Counted from the first letter of the stretch, positions 9,807 to 19,463 are shown. The stretch: 64,000 bases of DNA from Pseudomonas benzenivorans (GCF_024397895.1 NZ_CP073346.1:3534001-3598000), one strand, 5' to 3'. Made by a program: numbers and translations. Notes: generated by a model from the letters alone, not told the origin.

Positions 9807-11249
9807 ATGAACGAGATGTTGATGTCCGTCAGCGAGCACCTGTTGAGTCCGGGTGGCCTGACCCTCGACCACCTGCCCGGGGTGCTCGGCGAGTTGGCCG
9901 GCCCGGGGATCGACGCCGCCGATCTGTATTTTCAGAGCCAGATCTCCGAGACCTGGGTGCTCGAAGATGGCATCGTCAAGGAGGGCAGTTTCAACCTCGA
10001 CCAGGGCGTCGGCGTGCGCGCGCAATCCGGCGAGAAGACCGGCTTCGCCTACAGCAACGCGATCACCGCCGAGGCGCTGAGTCAGGCGGCCGGCGCGGCC
10101 CGCTCCATTGCCAGGGCCGGCCAGCATGGCCGCGTGCAGGCTTTCAGCAGCCCGCTGGTCAGCGCCCTGTATGCCCCGGACAATCCGCTGGACGTCATCG
10201 ACCGGGCGCAGAAGGTCGAGTTGCTCAAGCGCATCGACCAGGCCACCCGCGCCCTCGATTCGCGCATCAAACAGGTCACCGTGAGCCTGGCCGGCGTCTG
10301 GGACCGGGTGCTGGTGGCGGCCAACGATGGCAGCCTGGGCGCCGATGTGCGGCCGCTGGTGCGCTTCAACGTCAGCGTCATCGTCGAACAGAACGGTCGC
10401 CGAGAGCGCGGTGGTCATGGCGGCGGTGGCCGCACCGACTACCGCTATTTCCTCGACGAGGACCGCGCCATGGGCTATGCCCGCGAGGCGCTGCGTCAGG
10501 CCCTGGTCAACCTCGAGGCGATCGCCGCACCGGCTGGCAGCATGCCGGTGGTGATGGGCGCCGGCTGGTCCGGCGTGCTGCTGCACGAGGCTGTCGGGCA
10601 TGGCCTGGAGGGCGACTTCAACCGCAAGGGCAGCTCCGCCTACAGTGGCCGCATGGGCGAGAAGGTCGCCTCCAGCCTGTGCACCATCGTCGACGACGGC
10701 ACCCTGGCCGAACGCCGCGGCTCGCTGAGCATGGACGACGAGGGCACGCCGAGCGAATGCACCACGCTGATCGAGAATGGCGTGCTCAAGGGCTACATGC
10801 AGGACAAGCTGAACGCTCGCCTGATGGGCATGGCCTGCACCGGCAACGGTCGCCGCGAGTCCTATGCGCACCTGCCGATGCCACGTATGACCAACACCTA
10901 CATGCTGGCCGGCGAGAGCGATCCGGAGGAGATCATCCGTTCAGTGAAGAAGGGCATCTACTGCGCCAACCTCGGCGGTGGCCAGGTCGACATCACCAGC
11001 GGCAAGTTCGTCTTCTCCACCAGCGAGGCCTACCTGATCGAAGACGGCAAGATCACCGCGCCGGTCAAGGGGGCCACGCTGATCGGCAATGGCCCGGAAG
11101 CCATGAGCCGGGTGTCGATGGTCGGCAACGACCTGGCCCTGGACAGCGGCGTCGGCACCTGTGGCAAGGATGGCCAGTCGGTGCCGGTCGGCGTCGGCCA
11201 GCCGACGCTGAAGATCGATGCGATCACCGTCGGTGGCACCGGCGCTTGA
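9807..11249 (+). CDS. tldD: Metalloprotease TldD
   Basis: The 480-residue protein has the TldD/PmbA metalloprotease fold. The zinc motif HEAVGH is at residues 260-265, within [14 protein letters not shown]. TldD pairs with TldE (PmbA) to form a heterodimeric protease that trims unfolded peptides, such as microcin B17 or the CcdA antitoxin in E. coli. Its partner gene lies about 670 bp downstream, beyond darP on the opposite strand. The frame is open well upstream, but ATG 9807, 2 bp after the amidohydrolase stop, gives the family start. Confidence 0.96.
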   Translation: MNEMLMSVSEHLLSPGGLTLDHLPGVLGELAGPGIDAADLYFQSQISETWVLEDGIVKEGSFNLDQGVGVRAQSGEKTGFAYSNAITAEALSQAAGAARSIARAGQHGRVQAFSSPLVSALYAPDNPLDVIDRAQKVELLKRIDQATRALDSRIKQVTVSLAGVWDRVLVAANDGSLGADVRPLVRFNVSVIVEQNGRRERGGHGGGGRTDYRYFLDEDRAMGYAREALRQALVNLEAIAAPAGSMPVVMGAGWSGVLLHEAVGHGLEGDFNRKGSSAYSGRMGEKVASSLCTIVDDGTLAERRGSLSMDDEGTPSECTTLIENGVLKGYMQDKLNARLMGMACTGNGRRESYAHLPMPRMTNTYMLAGESDPEEIIRSVKKGIYCANLGGGQVDITSGKFVFSTSEAYLIEDGKITAPVKGATLIGNGPEAMSRVSMVGNDLALDSGVGTCGKDGQSVPVGVGQPTLKIDAITVGGTGA

Positions 11250-11297
11250 TCAAGTGCGTCCGGGCCAGGTTTCCATGGCCCGGCCGAGGACGCAGGG

Positions 11298-11816
11298 TTA
11301 GCGCAGTCCGCGCTGGGCTTCGTCCAGTTCGCGGATGTACTTGAAGATTTTCCGCGAGGCGGCCGGCGCCTTGTTCTGCGCCGCCTCGTGCTGCGCCAAG
11401 CGGATCAGCTGGCGCAGGTGCTGGCGGTCGGCCTCCGGGTAGTCGCCGACGAAGGCCTCCAGGGTCTCGTCGGTGCCATTGATCAGGCGGTCGCGCCAGC
11501 GCTCGAGGTTGTGGAAGCGCTCGTTGTACTGGCGGGTCGAGGCGTCCAGCTGGTCGAGCAGGGTGGTGATGGCGTCGATGTCTTGATCGCGCATCAGCCT
11601 GCCGATGAACTGCAGGTGGCGCTTCCTCGCCACGTTGGCCGTGTGCTTGGGCGCTTCGGCCAGGGCGCGGCGCAAGGCGTCGGTCAGGGGTAGCTTGTTC
11701 AGCAGGTCGGGCTTTAAGGTGGTCAGGCGCTGCCCCAGGTCTTGCAACGCATGCAGCTCGCGTTTGACCTGGGATTTGCTCTTCTCGCCGGAGAAGTCGT
11801 CAAGGTATTCAGGCAT
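11298..11816 (-). CDS. darP: Ribosome biogenesis factor DarP (YjgA, DUF615)
   Basis: The 172-residue, highly charged helical protein begins [20 protein letters not shown]. That SKSQxKRE stretch is a hallmark of YjgA/DarP. DarP binds late 50S assembly intermediates and helps shape the peptidyl-transferase centre. The upstream-extended frame to 11906 lacks conserved residues, so the ATG at 11816 is chosen. It sits between the two halves of the TldD/TldE protease, divergent from pmbA with 105 bp between starts. It is convergent with tldD. Confidence 0.93.
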   Translation of the reverse strand: MPEYLDDFSGEKSKSQVKRELHALQDLGQRLTTLKPDLLNKLPLTDALRRALAEAPKHTANVARKRHLQFIGRLMRDQDIDAITTLLDQLDASTRQYNERFHNLERWRDRLINGTDETLEAFVGDYPEADRQHLRQLIRLAQHEAAQNKAPAASRKIFKYIRELDEAQRGLR

Positions 11817-11921
11817 GGGGGTGGTCCAATGGAAAACGCCGTCATGATAGCAGCAAGTTTCCGGCTGCAAGCGTTCGGTCCGCGTCGGGCCTAGCTTGCC
11901 GTCCATCGTTCAGGAGTGTGT

Positions 11922-13268
11922 ATGAGTGCAGTAGAAGGGGTTGGCCCCGCAGCGGTGCCGCAGTTGCAGGCCCAGGTCGAGCAGATCATCGCCGAGGCGA
12001 AGAAGCAGGGCGCCAGTGCCTGCGAGGTGGCCGTGTCGGTGGAGCAGGGGCTGTCCACCAGCGTGCGGCAGCGCGAGGTGGAGACGGTCGAGTTCAACCG
12101 CGACCAGGGCTTCGGTATCACCCTCTATGTCGGCCAGCGCAAGGGTTCGGCCAGCACCTCGGCCAGCGGTGAGGCGGCCATCCGCGAGACCGTGGCGGCA
12201 GCCCTGGCGATCGCCAAGCACGCCTCGGAAGACGAGTGCGCCGGGCTGGCCGATGCCGCGCTGATGGCTCGCGAGCTGCCCCAGCTGGACCTCTACCATG
12301 CCTGGGCGATCAGTCCCGAACAGGCCATCGAGCAGGCGCTTGCCTGCGAGGCGGCGGCCTTCGCCGCCGACAAGCGCATCAAGAACGCCGATGGCACTAC
12401 CCTCAACACCCATCAGGGCTGTCGGGTGTATGGCAACAGTCACGGCTTCGTCGGTGGCTACGCCAGCACCCGGCACAGCCTGAGCTGCGTGATGATCGCC
12501 GAGGACGGCGGGCAGATGCAGCGCGACTACTGGTACGACGTCAATCGCCAGGGCGAGCTGCTGGCCGATGCCGCGGATATCGGCCGCCGTGCCGCGCAGC
12601 GGGCGGTCAGCCGCCTGGGCGCGCGGCCGGTGCCGACCTGCGAGGTGCCGGTGCTGTTTTCCGCCGAGTCGGCGACCGGCCTGTTCGGCCATTTCCTCGC
12701 GGCGATTTCCGGCGGCAACCTCTACCGCAACTCCTCCTTCCTCGAAGGCGCCTTGGGCCAGCAGCTGTTCCCCGAGTGGCTCAAGCTCGACGAGCGCCCG
12801 CACATCCCGCGCGCCCTGGGCAGTGCGGCGTTCGACGGTGACGGTCTGGCGACCTACGGCAAATCCTTCGTCGAGGGCGGCGAGCTGCTGTCCTATGTGC
12901 TGGGCACCTATTCCGGGCGCAAGCTGGGCATGCCCAGCACGGCCAATGCCGGTGGCGTACACAACCTGTTCGTCAGTCACGGCGACGAGGATCAGCAGGC
13001 GCTGCTCAAGCGCATGGGACGCGGCCTGCTGGTTACCGAGTTGATGGGCCACGGCCTCAATCTGGTCACCGGCGACTACTCGCGCGGCGCCGGCGGTTAC
13101 TGGGTGGAGAATGGCGAGATTCAGTTCCCGGTGCAGGAGGTGACCATCGCCGGCAACCTGCGCGACATGTTCAGGCAGATCGTCGCGGTGGGTAACGACC
13201 TGGAGTTGCGCAGCAATATCCGCACCGGCTCGGTGCTGATCGAGCGGATGACGGTCGCCGGCAGCTGA
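11922..13268 (+). CDS. pmbA: Metalloprotease subunit TldE/PmbA
   Basis: The 448-residue protein is the inactive-site partner of TldD. It has the same fold but no HExxxH zinc motif, as expected. Recognisable parts include the N-terminal SACEVAVSVEQGLSTSVR region and the late LLVTELMGHGLNLVTGDYSRGAGGYW stretch. The TldD-TldE heterodimer degrades unfolded peptides. The start is ATG 11922, five bases after AGGAG; an in-frame GTG at 11916 would overlap that Shine-Dalgarno. It ends before a strong bidirectional terminator shared with ptsO. Confidence 0.95.
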   Translation: MSAVEGVGPAAVPQLQAQVEQIIAEAKKQGASACEVAVSVEQGLSTSVRQREVETVEFNRDQGFGITLYVGQRKGSASTSASGEAAIRETVAAALAIAKHASEDECAGLADAALMARELPQLDLYHAWAISPEQAIEQALACEAAAFAADKRIKNADGTTLNTHQGCRVYGNSHGFVGGYASTRHSLSCVMIAEDGGQMQRDYWYDVNRQGELLADAADIGRRAAQRAVSRLGARPVPTCEVPVLFSAESATGLFGHFLAAISGGNLYRNSSFLEGALGQQLFPEWLKLDERPHIPRALGSAAFDGDGLATYGKSFVEGGELLSYVLGTYSGRKLGMPSTANAGGVHNLFVSHGDEDQQALLKRMGRGLLVTELMGHGLNLVTGDYSRGAGGYWVENGEIQFPVQEVTIAGNLRDMFRQIVAVGNDLELRSNIRTGSVLIERMTVAGS

Positions 13269-13291
13269 CGCTTCGGTACGGTTGCACAACG

Positions 13292-13331
13292 ATAAAGGGG
13301 GCTGTCCGCCGCGACGGACAGCCCCCTTTAT
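13292..13331. terminator. Bidirectional terminator, pmbA / ptsO
   Basis: A perfect 17-bp inverted repeat, ATAAAGGGGGCTGTCCG (13292-13308) and CGGACAGCCCCCTTTAT (13315-13331), has a 6-nt loop. Its A and T ends give a short U-tract in either direction. It lies between the convergent pmbA and ptsO stops. Confidence 0.9.
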
Positions 13332-13343
13332 ATGGGCGGAAGG

Positions 13344-13616
13344 TTATTCGCCTTCGTCGAAGTAGTTGTTGATCAGCGCGACCAGCGCCTCGAGCGCGTC
13401 GCGGTCCTGCTCGCCTTCGGTGTGCAGGTGGATCGGTGTGCCCTTGCCGGCGGCCAGCATCATCACCGCCATGATGCTCTTGCCGTCCACCAGGCTTTCC
13501 GGCGCGCGACCGACCTTGACCTTGCAGGGGTAACGCCCGGCCACGCCGACAAACTTGGCCGCTGCGCGCGCGTGCAGGCCCAGCTTGTTGATGATGGTGA
13601 TTTCGCAGGAGGGCAT
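13344..13616 (-). CDS. ptsO: Nitrogen-PTS phosphocarrier protein NPr
   Basis: The 90-residue HPr-like protein has the phosphorylatable histidine at His15 in KLGLHARAAAKF. The regulatory serine region is the KSIMAVMML stretch. NPr accepts phosphate from EI-Ntr (PtsP) and passes it to EIIA-Ntr (PtsN). The gene is the last of the minus-strand run rpoN-hpf-ptsN-rapZ-ptsO, 12 bp after rapZ. This order is the classical one in gammaproteobacteria. A bidirectional terminator follows it. Confidence 0.96.
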   Translation of the reverse strand: MPSCEITIINKLGLHARAAAKFVGVAGRYPCKVKVGRAPESLVDGKSIMAVMMLAAGKGTPIHLHTEGEQDRDALEALVALINNYFDEGE

Positions 13617-13628
13617 CGCGGCGGTTCC

Positions 13629-14486
13629 TTAGCTGAGGTCGCGGTGGCGAACCTGGACGTTCTTCAGGATGGGTTTCAGGGTTTCGCCAAGGCGGTTGGC
13701 CAGGTACACCGAGCGGTGATGGCCGCCGGTGCAGCCGACCGCGACCGTCACGTAGGCCCGATTGCTGGCGGCGAAGCGCGGCAGCCATTTGTTCAGGTAG
13801 GCGAGGATGTCCTGGTACATCTCCTCGACATCGGCTTGCGCGGACAGGTACTCGACGACCGGCTGATCGAGCCCGGAGTAGTCGCGCAGGTCCGGCTTCC
13901 AGTACGGATTGGGCAGGCAGCGCACGTCGAAGACCAGGTCGGCATCCACCGGCATGCCGCGTTTGAAGCCGAATGACTCGACCAGGAAGGCGGTGCCCGG
14001 CTCCGGCTGATTGAGCAGGCGCAGCTTGAGCATGTCGCGCAGCTGGTAGAGGTTGAGGTGGGTGGTGTCGATCTTCAGGTCGGCCAGGTCGATGATCGGC
14101 CCGAGCAGCTGGGTCTCGTCGGCAATGGCTTCGGCCAGCGAGCGGGTCTCGCTGGTCAGCGGGTGGCGTCGACGGGTCTCGGAGAAGCGCTTGAGCAGGG
14201 TTTCCTCGTCGGCATCCAGGTAGAGCACGTTGCACTGGATGTGCCGGGCGCGCACTTCGTCGAGCAGTTCGGGAAAACGCTTGAGCTGGCTGGGCAGGTT
14301 GCGTGCGTCGATGGAGACCGCCACCTGGGGGTGCAGCAGCTCGGTATGCAACAGGGCGCGCTCCGCCAGCTCCGGCAGCAGGCCGGCGGGCAGGTTGTCG
14401 ATGCAGTAGAAGCCGTTGTCCTCGAGCACATCGAGGGCGGTGCTTTTGCCGGAGCCGGAGCGACCGCTGACGATGATCAAGCGCAT
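13629..14486 (-). CDS. rapZ: RNase adapter protein / nucleotide-binding RapZ
   Basis: The 285-residue protein has a P-loop, GRSGSGKST (residues 8-16), and a C-terminal RNA-binding region with [10 protein letters not shown]. In enterobacteria RapZ senses glucosamine-6-phosphate and brings RNase E to the sRNA GlmZ, thus controlling GlmS and wall/LPS precursor supply. The enterobacterial sRNAs GlmY and GlmZ are not expected in pseudomonads, so its local target is unknown. It sits between ptsN and ptsO, with spacers of only 11-12 bp. Confidence 0.95.
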   Translation of the reverse strand: MRLIIVSGRSGSGKSTALDVLEDNGFYCIDNLPAGLLPELAERALLHTELLHPQVAVSIDARNLPSQLKRFPELLDEVRARHIQCNVLYLDADEETLLKRFSETRRRHPLTSETRSLAEAIADETQLLGPIIDLADLKIDTTHLNLYQLRDMLKLRLLNQPEPGTAFLVESFGFKRGMPVDADLVFDVRCLPNPYWKPDLRDYSGLDQPVVEYLSAQADVEEMYQDILAYLNKWLPRFAASNRAYVTVAVGCTGGHHRSVYLANRLGETLKPILKNVQVRHRDLS

Positions 14487-14497
14487 GGGGCTAAGTC

Positions 14498-14962
14498 CTA
14501 ACGGCTGTTTTGCACGTCCACCACGACCTGGTACAGGGACTCGCTGCTTTGCGCCTGGCGCAGGCGTTCGCGCACGTCGCTGCGGTCAAGCATGCTGGCG
14601 ATCTGGCGTAGCAGTTCCAGGTGCTCGTCGGTCGCCGCCTCGGGTACCAGCAGGACGAACAACAGGTCGACCGGGGCACCGTCGATGGCGTCGAAGTCGA
14701 CTGCTGCATCCAGCCGCAGCAGGGCGCTGATCGGGGCGCTGCAGCCGGGTAGGCGGCAGTGCGGAATGGCGATGCCGTTGCCGAAACCGGTGGAGCCGAG
14801 CTTTTCGCGGGCGATCAGGCTCTCGAAAATGTCCTGTCCATCCAGGTCGGGCAGCTCGCGCGCCACCAGGTTGGCAATCTGTTCGAGTACGCGTTTCTTA
14901 CTGCCGCCCGGCACGTTCACCAGGGAACGGCCGGGGGTCAGGATATTTTCAAGTCGGATCAT
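14498..14962 (-). CDS. ptsN: PTS IIA-like nitrogen-regulatory protein (EIIA-Ntr)
   Basis: The 154-residue protein has the active-site histidine at His68 in [12 protein letters not shown], the EIIA-Ntr signature. It receives phosphate from NPr and acts as a regulator rather than a sugar importer, affecting potassium transport, carbon use and sigma-54-dependent genes. It is 15 bp downstream of hpf and 11 bp upstream of rapZ. All three are in the rpoN-led unit. Confidence 0.96.
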   Translation of the reverse strand: MIRLENILTPGRSLVNVPGGSKKRVLEQIANLVARELPDLDGQDIFESLIAREKLGSTGFGNGIAIPHCRLPGCSAPISALLRLDAAVDFDAIDGAPVDLLFVLLVPEAATDEHLELLRQIASMLDRSDVRERLRQAQSSESLYQVVVDVQNSR

Positions 14963-14977
14963 AGGAGGTGAGCGAGG

Positions 14978-15286
14978 TCAGCGGGCCATGGCGCCCTGCT
15001 GGCGTTCGAGCTGCTTTTCCTTGTGCTTGATGAGTTGTCGGTCGAGTTTGTCGGTGAGCAGGTCGATGGCTGCGTACATGTCGTCGTGTTCGGCGTTGGC
15101 GACCACTTCGCCGCCGGCGATGTGCAAGGTCGCTTCGATTTTCTGCTTGAGCTTCTCGACCTCCATGGTGACCTGCACATTGGTGATCTTGTCGAAGTGG
15201 CGCTCCAGTCGATTGAGTTTCTCGTCGATGTAGTCGCGTAGGGCGTCGGTCACATCCAGTTGATGTCCACTGATGTTGACTTGCAT
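14978..15286 (-). CDS. hpf: Ribosome hibernation-promoting factor HPF (short form)
   Basis: The 102-residue protein starts MQVNISGHQLDVTDALRDYI and has the S30AE/YfiA fold pattern. There is no long C-terminal dimerisation domain, so it is the short form. HPF stabilises 100S ribosome dimers in stationary phase. The frame is open upstream to 15409, but only the ATG at 15286 gives the family N-terminus. The gene is the usual neighbour of rpoN (the old rpoN-linked orf), 175 bp downstream of it, which may leave room for its own promoter. Confidence 0.95.
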   Translation of the reverse strand: MQVNISGHQLDVTDALRDYIDEKLNRLERHFDKITNVQVTMEVEKLKQKIEATLHIAGGEVVANAEHDDMYAAIDLLTDKLDRQLIKHKEKQLERQQGAMAR

Positions 15287-15461
15287 ACCGCTTTCTCCTT
15301 GTTGCCGTGTGTAAGAGGCAGGCTGTGGAGCCTGCCGCGGGAACACCTTGGCGTGGAAGACTGTGGCACTTCGCTCCCCTCGCGAGCCGGTTTGGCCGCG
15401 CGTGGACATGGAGCGAGCGGTGCTCTGTTGTGTGTTGACCTGTCTTCCGTTGAGTGCCGCC

Positions 15462-16970
15462 TTACATCAACCGCTTGCGCTCACTGGAGGGCGCTATACC
15501 GAGGGATTCACGGTATTTGGCGACCGTGCGGCGGGCCACTTGAATGCCCTGTGCCTCCAGTAAACCAGCGATCTTGCTGTCACTCAACGGCTTTTTTGCA
15601 TTTTCCGCGGCCACCAGTTTCTTGATGATCGCGCGGATGGCGGTCGAGGAGCATTCGCCGCCTTCGGCGGTGCTGACGTGGCTGGAGAAGAAGTACTTCA
15701 GCTCGTAGATGCCTCGCGGGGTATGCATGAACTTCTGCGTGGTGACCCGCGAGATGGTCGATTCGTGCATGCCGACCGCTTCGGCGATGTCGTGCAGCAC
15801 CAGCGGCTTCATCGCCTCGTCGCCGTAGTCGAGGAAGCCGCGCTGATGCTCGACGATCTGGGTGGCGACCTTCATCAGGGTCTCGTTGCGGCTCTGCAGG
15901 CTCTTGATGAACCAGCGGGCTTCCTGCAGCTGATTGCGCATGAAGGTGTTGTCGGCGCTGGAGTCGGCGCGCTTGACGAAGCCGGCATACTGCGGATTGA
16001 CCCGCAGGCGGGGCATGGCTTCCTGGTTGAGTTCGACCAGCCAGCGCTCGTTGTGCTTGCGCACGATGACGTCCGGCACCACGTACTCCGGCTCCCCCGA
16101 CTGGATCTGCGAGCCGGGTCGCGGGTTGAGGCTCTGGATCAGCTCGATGACCTGGCGCAGCTCGTCTTCCTTGAGCTTCATGCGCCGCATCAGCTGGCTG
16201 TAGTCGCGGTTGCCCAGCAGGTCGAGGTAGTCGCCGGCCAGGCGCTGGGCTTCGGCCAGCCAGGGCGTCTTGGCGGGCAGTTGGCGCAGCTGCAACAGCA
16301 GGCACTCGCGCAGGTCGCGGGCGGCGATGCCGGCCGGCTCGAACTGCTGGATGCGGTGCAGTACCGCCTCCACTTCGTCGAGCTCGATGTCCAGTTCCGG
16401 GTCGAAGGCCTCGAGCACTTCCTCGAGACTCTCCTGCAGGTAGCCCTGCTCGTTGATGCAGTCGATCAGGGTGACGGCGATCAGGCGATCCTTGTCCGAC
16501 ATCGGCGCCAGATTGAGCTGCCAGAGCAGGTGGCTTTGCAGGCTCTCGCCGCTGGAGGTGCGGGTGGTGAAGTCCCACTCGTCGTCGTCGTTGCTCGGCA
16601 GGCTGCTGGCGCTGGTCTGGTAGACGTCTTCCCAGGCGGTGTCGACCGGCAGCTCGTTGGGGATGCGCTCGTTCCACTCGCCATCTTCCAGGTTGTCCAC
16701 CGTCTGCGAGGTTTCCTGGTAGCTGGTCTCCTGGTAGGGCTCTTCCTGCTTGGTGGCCGGGGTGGGGGTGTCGGCGCCATCGGCCATGGGGTCGGAGTTG
16801 TCGAAGTCGTCGCCGTCTTCCTGGCGCTCAAGCATCGGGTTGGACTCCAAGGCCTCCTGGATCTCCTGTTGCAGATCCAGGGTGGACAGTTGAAGTAGGC
16901 GAATGGCCTGTTGCAGCTGCGGGGTCATCGTCAGCTGCTGGCCCATCTTCAGGACTAGCGATGGTTTCAT
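15462..16970 (-). CDS. rpoN: RNA polymerase sigma-54 factor RpoN
   Basis: The 502-residue protein has all the parts of sigma-54. A Gln/Leu-rich region I ([20 protein letters not shown]) interacts with activators, and an acidic region II covers about residues 50-125. The core-binding domain, a helix-turn-helix and the C-terminal RpoN box [10 protein letters not shown] (residues 479-488) complete it. RpoN directs transcription from -24/-12 promoters for nitrogen use, motility and other functions, and needs an AAA+ activator. It lies downstream of lptB with a 133-bp gap that contains a -24/-12-like element pointing at rpoN. Confidence 0.98.
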   Translation of the reverse strand: MKPSLVLKMGQQLTMTPQLQQAIRLLQLSTLDLQQEIQEALESNPMLERQEDGDDFDNSDPMADGADTPTPATKQEEPYQETSYQETSQTVDNLEDGEWNERIPNELPVDTAWEDVYQTSASSLPSNDDDEWDFTTRTSSGESLQSHLLWQLNLAPMSDKDRLIAVTLIDCINEQGYLQESLEEVLEAFDPELDIELDEVEAVLHRIQQFEPAGIAARDLRECLLLQLRQLPAKTPWLAEAQRLAGDYLDLLGNRDYSQLMRRMKLKEDELRQVIELIQSLNPRPGSQIQSGEPEYVVPDVIVRKHNERWLVELNQEAMPRLRVNPQYAGFVKRADSSADNTFMRNQLQEARWFIKSLQSRNETLMKVATQIVEHQRGFLDYGDEAMKPLVLHDIAEAVGMHESTISRVTTQKFMHTPRGIYELKYFFSSHVSTAEGGECSSTAIRAIIKKLVAAENAKKPLSDSKIAGLLEAQGIQVARRTVAKYRESLGIAPSSERKRLM

Positions 16971-17034
16971 TGCAGACCTTTTATACCGGCGTCTGTGCGC
17001 GATCCACTACAGGGCGCCGTGGCGCCACTAGGAA

Positions 17035-17048
17035 GCAAATTATATGCC
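17035..17048 (-). promoter_or_regulatory. Candidate sigma-54 (-24/-12) element upstream of rpoN, overlapping a TATAAT
   Basis: Read on the minus strand this is GGCATATAATTTGC. It has GGCA and TTGC at the spacing of the sigma-54 consensus (GG-N10-GC). The same bases contain a perfect TATAAT (17039-17044) that could serve sigma-70. It points at rpoN, whose start is about 65 bp downstream. The match is by eye; the C of GGCAC and the following G are not conserved. Confidence 0.45.
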
Positions 17049-17103
17049 CGACCCCGAGTGTTTTGCCTAGCTCTTGCTGCAGTTCGGCGGTGAAAAGCCG
17101 CAG

Positions 17104-17829
17104 CTAGAGGCGGAACTCGTGGCCCAGGTAAACCTCTTTGACCATCTGGTTGGCCAGGATGGCGGCGGCATCGCCTTCGGCGATCAGTTGGCCGTCGCTG
17201 ACGATGTACGCCGTTTCGCAGATGTCCAGGGTTTCGCGCACGTTGTGATCGGTGATCAGCACGCCGATGCCCTTGGCCTTGAGGTGATGGATGATCTGCT
17301 TGATGTCGCCGACCGATATCGGGTCGACCCCGGCAAAGGGCTCGTCGAGCAGAATGAACTTGGGCGAGGTGGCCAGCGCGCGGGCGATCTCCACGCGGCG
17401 CCGTTCACCGCCGGACAGGCTCATGCCGAGGTTGTCGCGGATATGGCTGATGTGGAACTCCTGCAGCAGGTTCTCCAGCTCGTCACGACGCGCGGCGCGG
17501 TCCAGCTCCTTGCGGGTCTCGAGGATGGCCATGATGTTGTCGGCCACGCTGAGCTTGCGGAAGATCGAGGCTTCCTGGGGCAGGTAGCCGATGCCGGCGC
17601 GAGCGCGGCCATGCATGGGCTGGTGGCTGACGTCGTGGTCGTCGATCAGCACGCGGCCCTGGTCGGCCCGTACCAGGCCGACGATCATGTAGAAACAGGT
17701 GGTCTTGCCGGCACCGTTGGGGCCGAGCAGGCCGACGATCTGCCCGCTGTCGATGCTCAGGCTGACGTCGCGGACGACCTGGCGGCCCTTGTAGCTCTTG
17801 GCCAGGTGTTGGGCTTTCAGAGTGGCCAT
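17104..17829 (-). CDS. lptB: LPS export ABC transporter ATP-binding protein LptB
   Basis: The 241-residue ABC ATPase has Walker [10 protein letters not shown] (about residues 37-45), signature LSGGERRR, Walker [11 protein letters not shown] and a conserved switch His in ITDHNV. LptB powers LptFG to extract LPS from the inner membrane and push it along the LptC-LptA-LptD bridge. The gene is 2 bp after lptA and is the last of kdsD-kdsC-lptC-lptA-lptB. lptFG is not in this window. Confidence 0.97.
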   Translation of the reverse strand: MATLKAQHLAKSYKGRQVVRDVSLSIDSGQIVGLLGPNGAGKTTCFYMIVGLVRADQGRVLIDDHDVSHQPMHGRARAGIGYLPQEASIFRKLSVADNIMAILETRKELDRAARRDELENLLQEFHISHIRDNLGMSLSGGERRRVEIARALATSPKFILLDEPFAGVDPISVGDIKQIIHHLKAKGIGVLITDHNVRETLDICETAYIVSDGQLIAEGDAAAILANQMVKEVYLGHEFRL

Positions 17830-17831
17830 TG

Positions 17832-18374
17832 CTACTGCGCCTGCTGGTCGGCTGGTTTGTTCTTCGGCTGGATCACCATGTCGATGCGCGGGCGCGGCGT
17901 GGACACCTTGGTGCCGGTGGCGCGCCCGGCGTTGACGATCTGGCGCTGGGTGTCATAGACGATTTTCTCGCCTTCGAAGGTGTTGCCTTCCTGAATCACC
18001 TTGGCCTGGTCGATCAGTACGATGCGCTCGCTGGCGGCGAAATACTGGATGGTCAGGCCGTAGGCCTTGACGATCTGCTTGTCGGCCGCCGGCTTCTGCT
18101 CGTAGTAGGCGGGCTTGCCGACGGACGTGAAGATCTCGATATCGCCCTGGGCGTTCTGGGTGATGGTCACGGTGTCGCCGGTGATCTTCAGCGTGCCCTG
18201 AGTGATGATGACGTCGCCGCGATAGACGGCCACGCCTTGCTTGTCGTCCAGCTCGGCGCTGTCGGCTTGCACGCGGATGGGCTGGTCACGGTCGGATGGC
18301 AGCGCCCAGGCGCAGGCGCTTCCGAGCGCGGCGCTCAAACTGAGTAGAAGGGGGAGGGTTTTAACGAACCTCAT
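17832..18374 (-). CDS. lptA: LPS transport periplasmic protein LptA
   Basis: The 180-residue protein has a signal peptide (cleavage likely after AWA, about residue 24) and an OstA-like beta-jellyroll. LptA oligomerises to form the periplasmic bridge that shields lipid A between LptC and LptD. Its start lies inside the end of lptC, a 14-nt overlap, and its stop is 2 bp from lptB, so all three are probably coupled. Confidence 0.95.
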   Translation of the reverse strand: MRFVKTLPLLLSLSAALGSACAWALPSDRDQPIRVQADSAELDDKQGVAVYRGDVIITQGTLKITGDTVTITQNAQGDIEIFTSVGKPAYYEQKPAADKQIVKAYGLTIQYFAASERIVLIDQAKVIQEGNTFEGEKIVYDTQRQIVNAGRATGTKVSTPRPRIDMVIQPKNKPADQQAQ

Positions 18375-18930
18375 GCTGGCCTCTTACGTTGGACAGCAGG
18401 AGCATCCTGCCGTCATTCAAGTACGCTTTCATTCCTTGCGCCGTGGTCACCCCGTTCGCCGCATCGATTCTAACGGCTTGCTGGGTCTGCGCATATTCCT
18501 TCTCGGGGAACAGTGTCAGGCGGCTGGTGGTGAGAATCGTGGGGCGGCCCTTGGCGTCGGTACGATCGACCCGCACCTGGTCGATCAGTTCGACCTCCTT
18601 GCCTTCGGGGGCCACCTCGCCCCGGGCGCTGCGAATCTTCCAAGGGTAAGCGCTGCCGCGGTACAGGTGCATGTTCGGCTCGGTCAGCAGGGTGATGTCG
18701 CTGGCCTGGACGTGCTCCAGCTTGCTGGCCGTCATCTCGTAGTGCAGTTTGCCGTCGGCCTGATACTGCACGGTGTTGGCATTGACCACGTAGAAGTCGA
18801 TGGCGTTTGGCGTGCCCACCGCCGCCGGCCTGTCCGAGAAGCTGTCGGGGTTGATATTCCAGTACCCGACGGCGGCCAGCAGGGCGGCGGCGAGGGTGAA
18901 CAGGACCGGTGTCAGCAGTTTACGCAGCAT
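18361..18930 (-). CDS. lptC: LPS export protein LptC
   Basis: The 189-residue bitopic protein has one N-terminal membrane helix (about residues 7-23) and a periplasmic jellyroll. LptC receives LPS from the LptB2FG extractor and hands it to LptA. Sequence similarity within this family is low; position between kdsC and lptA makes the call secure. The start at 18930 follows kdsC by 8 bp, and its end overlaps lptA by 14 nt. Confidence 0.94.
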   Translation of the reverse strand: MLRKLLTPVLFTLAAALLAAVGYWNINPDSFSDRPAAVGTPNAIDFYVVNANTVQYQADGKLHYEMTASKLEHVQASDITLLTEPNMHLYRGSAYPWKIRSARGEVAPEGKEVELIDQVRVDRTDAKGRPTILTTSRLTLFPEKEYAQTQQAVRIDAANGVTTAQGMKAYLNDGRMLLLSNVRGQHEVR

Positions 18931-18938
18931 AGTGAGCT

Positions 18939-19463
18939 CTACAGGTAGGCGGCTTGGGCGGCGTCGAGACTGCCCTGGGCGCGCATGATCAGCTCGCAGA
19001 ATTCGCGGGCCGCGCCTTCACCGCCGCGGGCCTGGGTCACCCCGTGGGCGTGCTGGCGGACGAAGCTGTCGGCGCTGGCGACGGCCATGCCCAGGCCGAC
19101 TCGGCGTATTACCGGTAGGTCCGGCAGGTCGTCGCCGAGGTAGGCGACCTGTTCATAGCTTAGGCCGAGTTCGCCGAGAAGCTCGTCGAGCACCGCCAGT
19201 TTGTCCTCGCGGCCCTGGTACAGGTGCTGGATGCCGAGGTTCTGCGCGCGGCGCTCGACCACCGGGGTCGTGCGCCCAGTGATGATGGCGGTGCGCACGC
19301 CCGAGGCGATCAGCATCTTGATGCCGTGGCCGTCCAGGGTGTTGAACGTCTTGAACTCGCTGCCGTCGACCAGGAAGTACAGCTTGCCGTCGGTGAGTAC
19401 GCCGTCGACGTCGAAGATGGCCAGTTTGACCGCGCGGGCGCGGTTCTGCAGTTCGGGATTCAT
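18939..19463 (-). CDS. kdsC: 3-deoxy-D-manno-octulosonate 8-phosphate phosphatase
   Basis: The 174-residue C0-type HAD phosphatase has the nucleophile motif FDVDGVLTDG (Asp at about residues 19 and 21), then the ITGRTT Thr region, then GDDLPDLPV. It removes phosphate from Kdo-8-P to give Kdo for LPS inner core. Its ATG overlaps the kdsD stop by 1 nt (TAATG), so the isomerase and phosphatase of the same pathway are coupled. Confidence 0.96.
   Translation of the reverse strand: MNPELQNRARAVKLAIFDVDGVLTDGKLYFLVDGSEFKTFNTLDGHGIKMLIASGVRTAIITGRTTPVVERRAQNLGIQHLYQGREDKLAVLDELLGELGLSYEQVAYLGDDLPDLPVIRRVGLGMAVASADSFVRQHAHGVTQARGGEGAAREFCELIMRAQGSLDAAQAAYL

Noticed and set aside
15260..15625. Plus-strand frame spanning the hpf-rpoN gap
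   Set aside because: Overlaps the start of hpf and the end of rpoN, has no Shine-Dalgarno, and shows no recognisable motif.
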